A stretch of 64,000 bases of DNA. Origin: Fibrobacteria bacterium (lineage in GTDB: Bacteria; Fibrobacterota; Fibrobacteria; UBA11236). Of this stretch, positions 9,301 through 16,967 are shown piece by piece. Made by a program: the position numbers and the translations under genes. The first letter of the stretch is position 1; each line of letters opens with the position of its first letter. Location of the stretch: contig JANYDA010000049.1 in assembly GCA_025360005.1 (NCBI GenBank), positions 62,001 to 126,000 on the forward strand. The letters run 5' to 3'. Under the pieces are notes generated by a model. The model saw only the letters and a list, made by a program, of their open reading frames with translations, searched no databases and was not told where the DNA came from.

Positions 9301-10915
9301 CGTCCGCGTCCAATCGGAGTCGAGCAAACTGGAGCAAGGCCGGGCCGCCTATGAAAGCGGCGACCTCACGCGCGCGCGCCAATTGTTCCTGGAAGCCCAG
9401 GCCCAGGCGCCCTCCGATCCCGAACCGTATTGCGCTTTGGGCGCGCTGATGTACTCGGGCGGATCCACCCGGGAAGCCATCGCCTTCTTCATGCGCTCCC
9501 TGAACATCCGCCCGGACCACGCGGACGCGGCCCAGAATCTGCTGGAATGCCTCGCCGACGGTAACGGGGATGTTTCCCCCGGGGAACTGGCGGCCCTGGC
9601 CTCACGTTATCCCTCCAATCCCTTCTTCGCCCCGGCGGCCGCCCGCCGCCCCGACGCCGCTCCCCATGGTTCCGGCAGGCCCGCCGCCGCCGAAGCGGCT
9701 TGGTCTCCTGCGCCTATCGTTCCTATCGCTCCTATCACCCCCATGGCCCCCATCGCGCCCGCCGCTCCGGCGGCTAAACCCGCCCTGCCCGCTTGGCGCC
9801 TGGAAGTGGAAGCCCGGATCCAGGCCGGGAAATACGCTCTCGCCTTGGACAGTCTGGAAAAGCGCGTGCGCGCCAATGAGGATCCCGGAGCCTGCTACAA
9901 TTACATGGGCATCATCGCGCATGCTTGCGGGGACGCGGAGATGGCCTTGCGGCACTTCGCCACCGCCTTGCAGCGCGCGCCCGGCGAAACCGACATCCTC
10001 TTCAATCTTTCCGATACCCTGATCGCGGTAGGCCGCTATGGGGATGCGGCCGCTCTCTTGGAGGACTCCGCCCGCAAGACCGGCGTGGAATCGGATCCGG
10101 ACCTGCCCGATCTGGCCGCCACCGCCGAGCAGATCCGCCATGCGATGGCCAAGGGCGAAGTCGATCGCAGCCAATTGCTCGCCTCCCGCGACGCCAACCA
10201 ACAAGCCGAGAAACTGCTGCGCGCAGGAGCGAACGCGGAAGCCAAGGCTTATCTGGATGCCGCGTTGGAAGCGGATGGGGAGGATTTCCGCGCCCTGAAC
10301 AACCTGGGACTTATGGCCTGGTACGAACGGGATGGGGAGGCCGCTTGGCGCTATTTCCAACGCTGCCTGGCCGTGCGTCCGGCCTGGACGGACGCTTTGG
10401 TCAACGCCTTCGACACCGCCATGGCGCTGAGGGACATGGGAATGATGAGGCCTTGCCTGGACAACGCCTTGGCCCACGCGCCCGGGCATGCGCAGGCCTC
10501 GGCCATGCGCCGCCACATGCAAGCCCAGGGCCCGGCCATCCATTGCTTCCGGAGTTTCGAGGCGTTGGAAGCCAACGCAACCGCGTTGCGGCGTGCCGAA
10601 GCCGCCTTGGAGCAGGCCCGCCAAGGCGATGCCATCCACATCTACCTGGAGACGGTGCAATGCCAGCCGCAGAACCCGCAAGCCTACAACGGGCTGGGCG
10701 TCATCGCCTTCGGCGAGAAACGCTATGCGGATGCCTTCAGTCTTTTCGAAGCCGCATCCGGCCTGAATCCCATGGATCAGGATATCCTGATGAACTTCTG
10801 GCAATGCGCCCAGGCGTTGCGCCGGGAAGGCGAGGTGCTGCCCAAGCTGAAGCATTCGCTGGAGAGGAATCCGGCCCTGGAAGATGTGAAGGCAATCGTC
10901 AAGGAATACGCTTAG
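6323..10915 (+). CDS. Giant protein with two family-2 glycosyltransferase domains and a TPR tail
   Basis: The 1530-residue protein has a complete GT2 (GT-A fold) domain at about 11-280, with VIIVTYNSR, the nucleotide-binding VVDNNSRDG near 66 and the metal-binding LNPDTLV near 115. Residues 350-700 are unassigned and look like a degenerate third catalytic domain. A second GT2 domain lies at about 725-960, with LVDNGSKDG, LILNNDIIVGPDW and the downstream acidic FEDDDYCMR. Residues 1003-1530 are TPR-like helical repeats split by a Pro/Ala-rich stretch (about 1100-1160). TPR-linked GT2 enzymes commonly O-glycosylate proteins or build polysaccharides in the cytoplasm. Two more enzymes of this type and flgM follow on the same strand, so flagellin or surface-protein glycosylation is a reasonable but unproven guess. 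The ATG at 6323 lies inside the merR-type gene. Confidence 0.88.
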   Translation: MSSATNSRQPRYSVIIVTYNSRENIRVCLDSVRNSARFADGAQGAGSGRLADGAGAGSGGYEIIVVDNNSRDGTGEFLAAQGDVRAILNGENHGFSKGCNQGAAIAAGEFLIFLNPDTLVTEGWADAMSRYFRDPSVGAVGPVSNYVAGLQRLDLNLPAEWRDGRKIPGDGAVEVSANVARILKEANTGRGVTTKLLIGFCLMMPRALYESLDGMDENLFLGNDDLDLSWRLRNLGRKLVVASDAFVFHEGQKSFRTEAKTTVDRLTQESTDAMYMKLVHHYGGRDLVPAPVDLWGIGWFHPSPSLLHGPVPALPVRAGLSQHKPAEPTRPPDRKHKPEANVENESRDKSAWKSVTVVIYVDGNDSGVGSEAASARLERTLATLPGRPGVEIIILNCAGSLAAPEAPAGAALRKLDLGTRLPAKQALEIAAALIAGSHGLFLLAGAQASALFNHWLDKCDLENLGASLPLPLRIGEGPAAACAAYAFLFRKSWLQNALSALPMADTGALLSALGDRLTRETANRNASVPIGPAGKSIDPPWLMIRASDAPANAAQQAGPAPAPQVDGFALYPESLRAHMRAAKDIGFAGTTAEPPPKTGAFRAFDPKGNLVPVSGQDLIILRVTPELIDGLPERMANIRRLAPALKRLIAVFDGAQARRIAADSALAPVDLTPEGIRNALWRSGFAVTGEQAYRGFPNGTKDGEILQGWTQVEAVPRSAAHDTGKLVSIIMLGFNQVEYTRKCIESIRKYTRQKYELILVDNGSKDGTEEFFRSIPGAKVIRNEENLGVSRGWNQGMRLAAGEYLLILNNDIIVGPDWLENMVRLAESHASIGLVGPRSNYIAGPQVVADVPYKAESGIQDFIRAWQGEHALSAAEFGFIKGFCHLIPRRVFAKVGFYDERFGKGNFEDDDYCMRVRLHGFRALFADDSFIHHYGSVSFNQDSVDWRALMIENREKYEKKWSKGAAALHDTQVSPPASTAPAGPSAALSALSPVRVQSESSKLEQGRAAYESGDLTRARQLFLEAQAQAPSDPEPYCALGALMYSGGSTREAIAFFMRSLNIRPDHADAAQNLLECLADGNGDVSPGELAALASRYPSNPFFAPAAARRPDAAPHGSGRPAAAEAAWSPAPIVPIAPITPMAPIAPAAPAAKPALPAWRLEVEARIQAGKYALALDSLEKRVRANEDPGACYNYMGIIAHACGDAEMALRHFATALQRAPGETDILFNLSDTLIAVGRYGDAAALLEDSARKTGVESDPDLPDLAATAEQIRHAMAKGEVDRSQLLASRDANQQAEKLLRAGANAEAKAYLDAALEADGEDFRALNNLGLMAWYERDGEAAWRYFQRCLAVRPAWTDALVNAFDTAMALRDMGMMRPCLDNALAHAPGHAQASAMRRHMQAQGPAIHCFRSFEALEANATALRRAEAALEQARQGDAIHIYLETVQCQPQNPQAYNGLGVIAFGEKRYADAFSLFEAASGLNPMDQDILMNFWQCAQALRREGEVLPKLKHSLERNPALEDVKAIVKEYA

Positions 10916-10964
10916 CGCCAGGCGGCATGGCCGCGCGGCCGCGCCGTGAGGCTTTGGGAGACGC

Positions 10965-12605
10965 ATGCATACAGGCACCGCCACCTTGACTGAAGAAACC
11001 GAGAGGATAACCCGCATGCCCATCCGTACGCCCCAGTTCCCCGTTGCCCCGGAACCGGGGCGGGGAGGCGGCCGCCGCCTCGATCTCACCGTTTGCAGCA
11101 TCGTCCGGGACGAAGCCGGGAACCTGGAGGATCTGATCGCGGGCATCCCCCTGACGCGGCTGGAATGGATAGTCATGGACACCGGATCCAGGGACGCCAC
11201 CGTGGAACTGCTCCTGCAGGCGGGCATCAAGGCCCATCCCTTTTCATGGTGCGACGACTTCGCGGCGGCGCGCAACGCGTCGCTCGCCTTGGCCACGCGC
11301 GGCTGGATCCTCTGGCTGGACGCGGACGATCGCCTGGATGAATCTTTCTGGGAAGCGCTGGCGCCCTTGCTGGACGGCCCCAAACGCGCATACCGATTCC
11401 TGGTGCGCAGCCCGCGCGAGAATTCCCGCGGAGATTGCTTCCGCCAGATCCGCCTGTTCCCCAACCATCTCGGCATCGCCTTTGAAGGGCGCATCCATGA
11501 GCAGTTGGGAACCTCGCTCGCCAAGTTGAGCGTACCCGTGGAGCAAGCCAACCTGGAAATCCTGCATATGGGTTATGCCACGCCCGCCAAGCGCGGGGCC
11601 AAGCTGAAACGCAACCGCGCCCTTTTGGAAAAGGAACGCTTGCAATACCCGCGCGATCCGGCCGTGATGATGGAATACGGCAACTGCCTGTACCAATCGG
11701 GCGAATACGGGGAAGCCATGCAGGCATACCTATCCCTTTTGCCCGGGCCGGATCCGCGCGCTTGCGGGGATGCGCCCGGGGACGAAGTGCTGCGCCATTT
11801 TCCCGCCCTGATCGGGGAAACCTGCCTCAAGCTGAACGCGGAGGAACAGGCCGCCGAGTGGTTCCGGCTGGCGGCGGGCTGGAATCCCAACGACATCAAG
11901 CCCCTGTATTGGCTGGGCAAGAACGCCTTGGCGGCCAACAACGTGCATGGCGCGCTGGAATTCTTCTACGCCGCCGTCGATCGCCCGCTGGTGATAGGCA
12001 AGGTGGCCACCGACAACCACACCGTGCGCCGCAACGCCCTGGCCTTGGTGGTATTGTGCGAAACCCGCCTGTTCGGCGCGAACAAAGCCCCTCGCGGCCG
12101 CGAATGCCTGCGCGAACTCATCGCGGGCGGCCTCAAGAACTTTCCCCTGGATCCGCGCGTGCCCTGGGACTTCCTGCGCGCGGCCGATTCCGACGCGGAC
12201 GCGGAATGCTATGCCCGCGCCTACTTGGACTTGGCGCCCGCGGACACGTCCATGTGGGAGGACCTGATCGAGCACCTGTTCGCCCGCAAACGCCACCGCG
12301 AAGTGCTGGAGGTTTTCACCCAGCGGCCCGCCTTATGCCGCCGCACCGGCGTGCTGGAAGCCTTCCGGGCCAAATGCGGCGAAGCCTGCGGCCTGGCCAC
12401 GGAGGACACCTACGCCGTCTACCGGGAGGCCTTGCGGCTGTTCCCGGAGGACCCGACCTTGCTGGTTTACTTTTCCGACTTCGTAAACCATAATAAGCTC
12501 TACGCTCGGTGCTACGCGGACTTGAAAACCCTGGTCCGGCCCACGGAAACGGTGCGGGATTTCCTGCGCCAGATCGAGGCCATGGGTTACGGCGGCGTTA
12601 CCTAG
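10965..12605 (+). CDS. Glycosyltransferase family 2 with C-terminal TPR region
   Basis: A 546-residue protein with an N-terminal GT2 domain (about 40-250) of the WaaE/SunS-like subgroup: LTVCSIVRDEAGNL, the nucleotide site DTGSRDAT, the metal-binding WLDADDR, then RLFPN and a late HMGY. Residues 250-540 are helical and TPR-like (for example YGNCLYQSGEYGEAMQAYLSLLP). GGGAG lies four bases upstream of the ATG; a second ATG at 11016 is a possible later start. The gene starts 49 bases after the giant transferase and shares its direction, so one operon is likely. The acceptor and sugar are not readable from sequence. Confidence 0.9.
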   Translation: MHTGTATLTEETERITRMPIRTPQFPVAPEPGRGGGRRLDLTVCSIVRDEAGNLEDLIAGIPLTRLEWIVMDTGSRDATVELLLQAGIKAHPFSWCDDFAAARNASLALATRGWILWLDADDRLDESFWEALAPLLDGPKRAYRFLVRSPRENSRGDCFRQIRLFPNHLGIAFEGRIHEQLGTSLAKLSVPVEQANLEILHMGYATPAKRGAKLKRNRALLEKERLQYPRDPAVMMEYGNCLYQSGEYGEAMQAYLSLLPGPDPRACGDAPGDEVLRHFPALIGETCLKLNAEEQAAEWFRLAAGWNPNDIKPLYWLGKNALAANNVHGALEFFYAAVDRPLVIGKVATDNHTVRRNALALVVLCETRLFGANKAPRGRECLRELIAGGLKNFPLDPRVPWDFLRAADSDADAECYARAYLDLAPADTSMWEDLIEHLFARKRHREVLEVFTQRPALCRRTGVLEAFRAKCGEACGLATEDTYAVYREALRLFPEDPTLLVYFSDFVNHNKLYARCYADLKTLVRPTETVRDFLRQIEAMGYGGVT

Positions 12606-12640
12606 GATCGCGGAGGACCCGCGGCGGAGAGATAGTCGGC

Positions 12641-15298
12641 ATGTCCAAACCCGCCAAGAAACATAAAGCCCGTTCCCGCGGCGCTTCCGCGCCGGAGCCG
12701 CAAGCGAAACCGGACTGGTCCGGCGATGCGGCCTACGCGGACGATCTGGCCCCGGAGGAATTGGCCAAACGCTTCGGCACCATCCGGGCGCCGTTGGAGA
12801 ATCCCTATCCGCCGGGAACCCTTTCCGTGGTCATGATCGTCAAGGACGAGGCCGCCAACATCAAGGCGGCGGTGGAAAGCTTCCGCCCCATCGCCGACGA
12901 GATCATCGTCTACGATACCGGCTCTACGGACGGCACCCAGGCCATCCTGGGCGAACTGGGAGTGAAATGGATCCAGGGGGAATGGCGCCACGATTTCGCC
13001 TGGGCCCGCAACCGTTCCATCGAACCCGCCCGCTGCGCCTGGATCCTATGGATGGACGCGGACGATCGCATCCCGCCCGATCAGACGGCCAATTTCCTCA
13101 AGCTCAAGACCGCTCCCATGGATCGGGCTTTCGGTTTCCAGGTGATCAATACCCAGGGCGGCCTCCCTTTGGGCGGACGTTTCATGCAATTGCGCATGTT
13201 CCCCAACCATCCATCGCTGCGTTTCCGTTACAAGGTGCACGAACAATTGTTCCATAGCGTGGCCAAGGCGGGGCTGCATTGCTTCTATACGGAAACGACC
13301 ATCCACCACACGGGTTACGAGGACGCCGGGCTCAAGAAGAAAAAAGCCCTGCGCAATCTGCTGCTTTTGGAAGAGGATCCGGAACGGGTGGCGCGCGAGC
13401 CTTCGCTGGCCATGGCCATGGGGGATTCCTATTACATACTGGGCGATTTCGAGAAGGGCATCGAGGCCTACCGCAGGACCATGGAGATGCCCAATTGCGA
13501 ATCCATCAACAAGGACATCTACCACGAGCTCCCGTCCTGCATCGGGCGCGGTTACCAGAAGCTTGGCCGCCGGGAAGAGGCCCTGATCTGGTTCGACAAG
13601 ACCATCGCCATGACGCCGGACAAGCATGAGGCCTACTATTACAAGGCGGAATGCCTGCTGGAAATGGATCGCCCCGCGGAAGCCGAACCCATCTACGCCA
13701 AGCTGGCGGAAATGCCGCTCAGTTTCAGCACCACCAGCAACCAATTCGACATCATCAAGATCTACAGCCACTATCATCTGGCCCATTTCCTGTTCAAACG
13801 CGGGGATTATCGGGGCGCGATCACGCGGCTGGGCATCCTCAACGCAGGCTACCCGCAGGTGGTGGAAGCCTGGCAATTGCTGGGCAGATGCCAGGCGGCG
13901 CTGGGCGATGCGGGGTCCGCCGCCACCAGTTGGAACAAGGCGTTCAACCTGAACCCGCCCGCGCAACCGGAGGCGCACTCCCAGCGCATGGATCGCTTGC
14001 GTCTCATGGGAAGGCGGGAGGACTTCGACGCCGCCTTGCTGATGGCGCGCGGGCTTTTCCCGCGGCGGGATTTCCCCGCATGGGACGGACCCGGCGAGGC
14101 CGCGCCGCGGCCGGAGTCCCATTCGCGGCCGCATTCCGGATCCGATGCCGCCCCACCGGCGGACGGGGCTCCCGTTACCAGGCCCGCATTGAGCCTGTGC
14201 ATGATCGTCAGGAACGAAAAGGACAACCTGCCCGCCTGCCTGGCTTCCGTGCGCGGGCTGGCCGATGAGACAATCGTCGTGGACACAGGTAGCACGGATG
14301 GTACCCAGGACATCGCCCGTTCCTTCGGGGCCAAGGTGGTGCAGTCCGATTGGCAGGGGGATTTCAGCCTGGCGCGGAACCTTTCCCTGGCGGCCGCCTC
14401 GGGACGCTGGATCCTCTGGCTGGACGCGGACGATCGCATGCTTGAGGCCGACATACGCGCCATCCGCGCCCTGGTCGAGGCCGATCCGGACGCGGCGCCC
14501 AAGGCTTACGGCCTGCTGGTCAAGAACTCCCATGACGGCGGCCTCACCGGCAGCGTATTCAACCAGATCCGGCTTTTCCCCAACCGGCCGGAGCTGCGCT
14601 TCCGCTCGCCGGTCCACGAACAGATATTGCCCGCCGTGGAAGCGGCGCTCATCCCGGTGGAATACGTGCCCATCCGCGTGCTCCATACCGGCTATTCCGA
14701 TCCAGCCCTGGCCAGGGCCAAGCAGGAACGCAACAAGACCATCCTGGAACGGCAAGTCAGGGAAGGCCAGGGTATCACCCCGGTTACCTACTATACGCTG
14801 GCCTCCGCTTGCGCGGATCTGGGGCTTCCCGCCGAAGCGGAAGCCTGGTACCGCCAAGCGGGGGAACTGGCGGCCGCTACCGGAACCAATCCGCATATCC
14901 TGGCCGCCGTGCCCGCCAAGGTGGCCGCCGCCCTGGCTTCCCAACGCAAGTATGCGCAGGCCCTGGAAACGCTGGCCCCGGCGCTGGCGGGCGCGGGGGC
15001 GCCCGGGGCGGAAGCGGTATTGGTCAAAGCCCAGTTGGAGGCGGCCATGGGCCGGCCCGAACTCGCCCGTCCCTGGTACGAGCGCCTGTTGGACTTGCGC
15101 GAAGCCGGTACCTTCGTACCCGTGGACTTCCAGCTTCTGAAAATCATGGCCCTCCAGTTCCTGGGCCAATACTGGTACGAGCGCGATCGCCAGGAATTGG
15201 CCGTTACCCTGCTCAAGGCGGGCTTGGCCGTAAAAGCGGGCCGCGATTTCAGCCTGCCGGATCTGCGGGCGGCCTACGCGCGCTTCCACGCCGCCTGA
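12641..15298 (+). CDS. Tandem GT2-TPR / GT2-TPR glycosyltransferase
   Basis: About 885 residues when started at the ATG at 12641, which has GGAGAG upstream; the frame is open further upstream, but those codons overlap the previous gene and look non-coding. Two GT2-TPR modules follow each other. Module one has LSVVMIVKDEAANI, YDTGSTDGTQ and WMDADDR, followed by TPR helices. Module two begins near residue 515 with LSLCMIVRNEKDN, VDTGSTDGTQ and WLDADDR, followed by a second helical repeat region. The modules are clearly paralogous, so the gene arose by internal duplication. Both keep the acidic metal-binding motif and are probably active. It is the third of three consecutive TPR-glycosyltransferases upstream of flgM. 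Confidence 0.9.
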   Translation: MSKPAKKHKARSRGASAPEPQAKPDWSGDAAYADDLAPEELAKRFGTIRAPLENPYPPGTLSVVMIVKDEAANIKAAVESFRPIADEIIVYDTGSTDGTQAILGELGVKWIQGEWRHDFAWARNRSIEPARCAWILWMDADDRIPPDQTANFLKLKTAPMDRAFGFQVINTQGGLPLGGRFMQLRMFPNHPSLRFRYKVHEQLFHSVAKAGLHCFYTETTIHHTGYEDAGLKKKKALRNLLLLEEDPERVAREPSLAMAMGDSYYILGDFEKGIEAYRRTMEMPNCESINKDIYHELPSCIGRGYQKLGRREEALIWFDKTIAMTPDKHEAYYYKAECLLEMDRPAEAEPIYAKLAEMPLSFSTTSNQFDIIKIYSHYHLAHFLFKRGDYRGAITRLGILNAGYPQVVEAWQLLGRCQAALGDAGSAATSWNKAFNLNPPAQPEAHSQRMDRLRLMGRREDFDAALLMARGLFPRRDFPAWDGPGEAAPRPESHSRPHSGSDAAPPADGAPVTRPALSLCMIVRNEKDNLPACLASVRGLADETIVVDTGSTDGTQDIARSFGAKVVQSDWQGDFSLARNLSLAAASGRWILWLDADDRMLEADIRAIRALVEADPDAAPKAYGLLVKNSHDGGLTGSVFNQIRLFPNRPELRFRSPVHEQILPAVEAALIPVEYVPIRVLHTGYSDPALARAKQERNKTILERQVREGQGITPVTYYTLASACADLGLPAEAEAWYRQAGELAAATGTNPHILAAVPAKVAAALASQRKYAQALETLAPALAGAGAPGAEAVLVKAQLEAAMGRPELARPWYERLLDLREAGTFVPVDFQLLKIMALQFLGQYWYERDRQELAVTLLKAGLAVKAGRDFSLPDLRAAYARFHAA

Positions 15299-15422
15299 CC
15301 GGATGGCATCGGGCGGGCCGCGCCCCTACGCCAAAAGCCGTCCTTTCCTTGCGGGGTTTGCGGAGGTTGGGCCGGATATTCGCGAAGATTGCGCCGGAAG
15401 GGGGCGGGTCCGAATTAAAAGT

Positions 15423-15450
15423 TAAAGTGAATCGGGAAGGATGTCGATAT
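15423..15450 (+). promoter_or_regulatory. Sigma-28-like promoter for flgM
   Basis: TAAAGTGA, 12 bases, GTCGATAT. The enterobacterial sigma-28 consensus is TAAAGTTT-N11-GCCGATAA, so both boxes match well and the spacer is one base longer. It lies about 70 bases before flgM, whose product is expected to inhibit sigma-28. The same spacing occurs in the promoter at 54407. Confidence 0.55.
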
Positions 15451-15521
15451 TAAGAGTATGAACCAACGGGGGATTATGACTTCCTAGATGTGAACCATCG
15501 AAGCAAGCAGGCAGGTGTACC

Positions 15522-15824
15522 ATGATATCGACAGACATAGTTAATGAAATCGCCCACTTGATGGCGCAAAGGGACCTGAGCCTTAAGGATCCCAAAGAAG
15601 CCAAGCAGTTGAAGGTGCAAAAAGGGCTGACCGCCCCGCAAGACCAAGTGACTCTCACTTCCCTTGCCCAGAACTACGCCAGCGCCGGTTCCACTTCCGA
15701 ACTGGAAAAGGAACAGGGCATGAAGGTCGAGCGCTTAAAAGCCCTGGTAGGCGACGGAAACTACAAGATGGACCATCAAATGGTGGAGACCATCGCCGAG
15801 CGCATCGCCAACATGCTCGTATAG
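15522..15824 (+). CDS. flgM: FlgM-like anti-sigma-28 factor
   Basis: A 100-residue protein whose last 60 residues match FlgM, the anti-sigma factor that holds the flagellar sigma-28 (FliA) until hook export is complete. The family hallmarks are visible: DQVTLTSLAQ, then KVERLKALVGDGNYKMD and the terminal helix IAERIANML. The N-terminal 40 residues are unstructured-looking and Lys/Asp-rich, as usual. The gene is solitary, with its own sigma-28-like promoter upstream and a promoter/terminator pair downstream. It implies that the genome has sigma-28 and some flagellum-type system. The neighbouring glycosyltransferases could modify flagellin. Confidence 0.87.
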   Translation: MISTDIVNEIAHLMAQRDLSLKDPKEAKQLKVQKGLTAPQDQVTLTSLAQNYASAGSTSELEKEQGMKVERLKALVGDGNYKMDHQMVETIAERIANMLV

Positions 15825-15826
15825 GG

Positions 15827-15856
15827 TTGCATCCGCCATCGGAGATGGCCTATAAT
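15827..15856 (+). promoter_or_regulatory. Sigma-70-like promoter between flgM and tsaC
   Basis: TTGCAT, an 18-base spacer and a perfect TATAAT at 15851-15856. Transcription would start near 15863. A terminator follows only about 40 bases later, so this promoter may make a short RNA or an attenuated leader for tsaC. Confidence 0.5.
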
Positions 15857-15898
15857 CTTCTTACCCGCGCAGCGGACCGCAACAGCGTCCCAGGCCGA

Positions 15899-15923
15899 CG
15901 CCTCCCTCCCCGGGAGGCGTTTT
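15899..15923 (+). terminator. Intrinsic terminator between flgM and tsaC
   Basis: CGCCTCCC and GGGAGGCG form a perfect 8-bp stem with a 5-base loop, followed by four T residues. It can end flgM transcription and also a short transcript from the promoter at 15827. The T-run is short, so read-through into tsaC is plausible. Confidence 0.65.
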
Positions 15924-15964
15924 CATTTCCGGGCCCAATCCCTCTTCTTAGTATTTTTCCAACC

Positions 15965-16960
15965 ATGATCCCGGTGCTGCCTCCCAGCGAGGAAAACCTC
16001 CGTTTTGCCTCCGCGGAGCTGGCTGCCGGCCGGCTGGTCTCCTTCCCCACCGAAACCGTCTACGGCCTGGGCGCCAATGCCCTGGATCCGGCGGCCCTGG
16101 CGCGCATCTTCGAGGCCAAGCGCCGCCCCTTCTTCGACCCGCTGATAGTGCATATCGCGGAGCGGGATTCCCTGGATTCAATTTGCGTCCGCCGGGACGC
16201 GCGCGCGGAAAAACTGATGGACCGCTTCTGGCCCGGCCCCTTGACCTTGGTGCTGGCCAAGACGGAAGCGGTTCCGGACCTTGCCACATCGGGCCTGCCC
16301 ACGGTGGCGGTGCGCATGCCCGCCCACCCCGTGGCCCTGGCCCTTATCCGCATGGCCGGCTTTCCCGTGGCCGCGCCCAGCGCCAATCCTTTCGGCAGGC
16401 TCAGCCCCACCACGGCCGCCCATGTGCGGGATCAATTCAGCGAGGGCATCGCCCTAATCCTGGACGGCGGCGATTGCCGGGTAGGCGTGGAGTCCACTAT
16501 CCTGTCGCTGGCCGGGGAAACCCCCGTGTTACTCCGTTCGGGCGGCATCCCCCGGGAGCAGCTTGAAGCGCTGATAGGCCCGGTCGGGTTGGCGGGGGCG
16601 AATCCGGAAAAGCCGTCGGCCCCGGGACAATTGCCCGGGCACTACGCGCCGCGCACGCGCATGCGCCTGCTCCGCGCGGGAGCGCCCCCGGCCCAAGCCG
16701 TTGCGCCGGGAGAAACCGGGTTGAGACTGGGTTGGCTCGGTTTCCGCGGCGTTCCCGCCGGGCGCTTCGCGGCCGTGGAAATCCTGTCCCCTTCCGGGGA
16801 TCCCCGCGAAGCGGCCGCCCGCCTGTTCGCGTGCCTGCATCGCCTGGACGCGCAAAGCCTGGATCTGATTCTGGCGGAACCGATGGCGGAAGAGGGCCTG
16901 GGGGCAGCCATCATGGATAGGTTGCGCAAGGCCGCGGCGGGCTCGGGGGAAAGTCCGTGA
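15965..16960 (+). CDS. tsaC: Threonylcarbamoyl-AMP synthase (TsaC/Sua5)
   Basis: Makes L-threonylcarbamoyladenylate from threonine, bicarbonate and ATP, the first step of the t6A modification at position 37 of ANN-decoding tRNAs. The 331 residues start at the ATG at 15965; the frame extends upstream, but the terminator there makes a longer start unlikely. The YrdC/Sua5 catalytic domain covers about 10-205 with FPTETVYGLG, KRRPFFDPLIVH, RFWPGPLTLVL and APSANPFGRLSPT. A C-terminal Sua5 domain follows the linker LPGHYAPRT (about 230-331), so this is the long Sua5 type. It ends seven bases before the hybrid kinase. Confidence 0.95.
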   Translation: MIPVLPPSEENLRFASAELAAGRLVSFPTETVYGLGANALDPAALARIFEAKRRPFFDPLIVHIAERDSLDSICVRRDARAEKLMDRFWPGPLTLVLAKTEAVPDLATSGLPTVAVRMPAHPVALALIRMAGFPVAAPSANPFGRLSPTTAAHVRDQFSEGIALILDGGDCRVGVESTILSLAGETPVLLRSGGIPREQLEALIGPVGLAGANPEKPSAPGQLPGHYAPRTRMRLLRAGAPPAQAVAPGETGLRLGWLGFRGVPAGRFAAVEILSPSGDPREAAARLFACLHRLDAQSLDLILAEPMAEEGLGAAIMDRLRKAAAGSGESP

Positions 16961-16967
16961 CGGAACC

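Noticed and set aside
9602-11551. A 649-codon frame on the minus strand
   Set aside because: Overlaps two well-supported glycosyltransferase genes on the other strand and has no recognisable domain.
13046-15289. A 747-codon frame on the minus strand
   Set aside because: Antisense to the tandem GT2-TPR gene, whose two modules have intact catalytic motifs.
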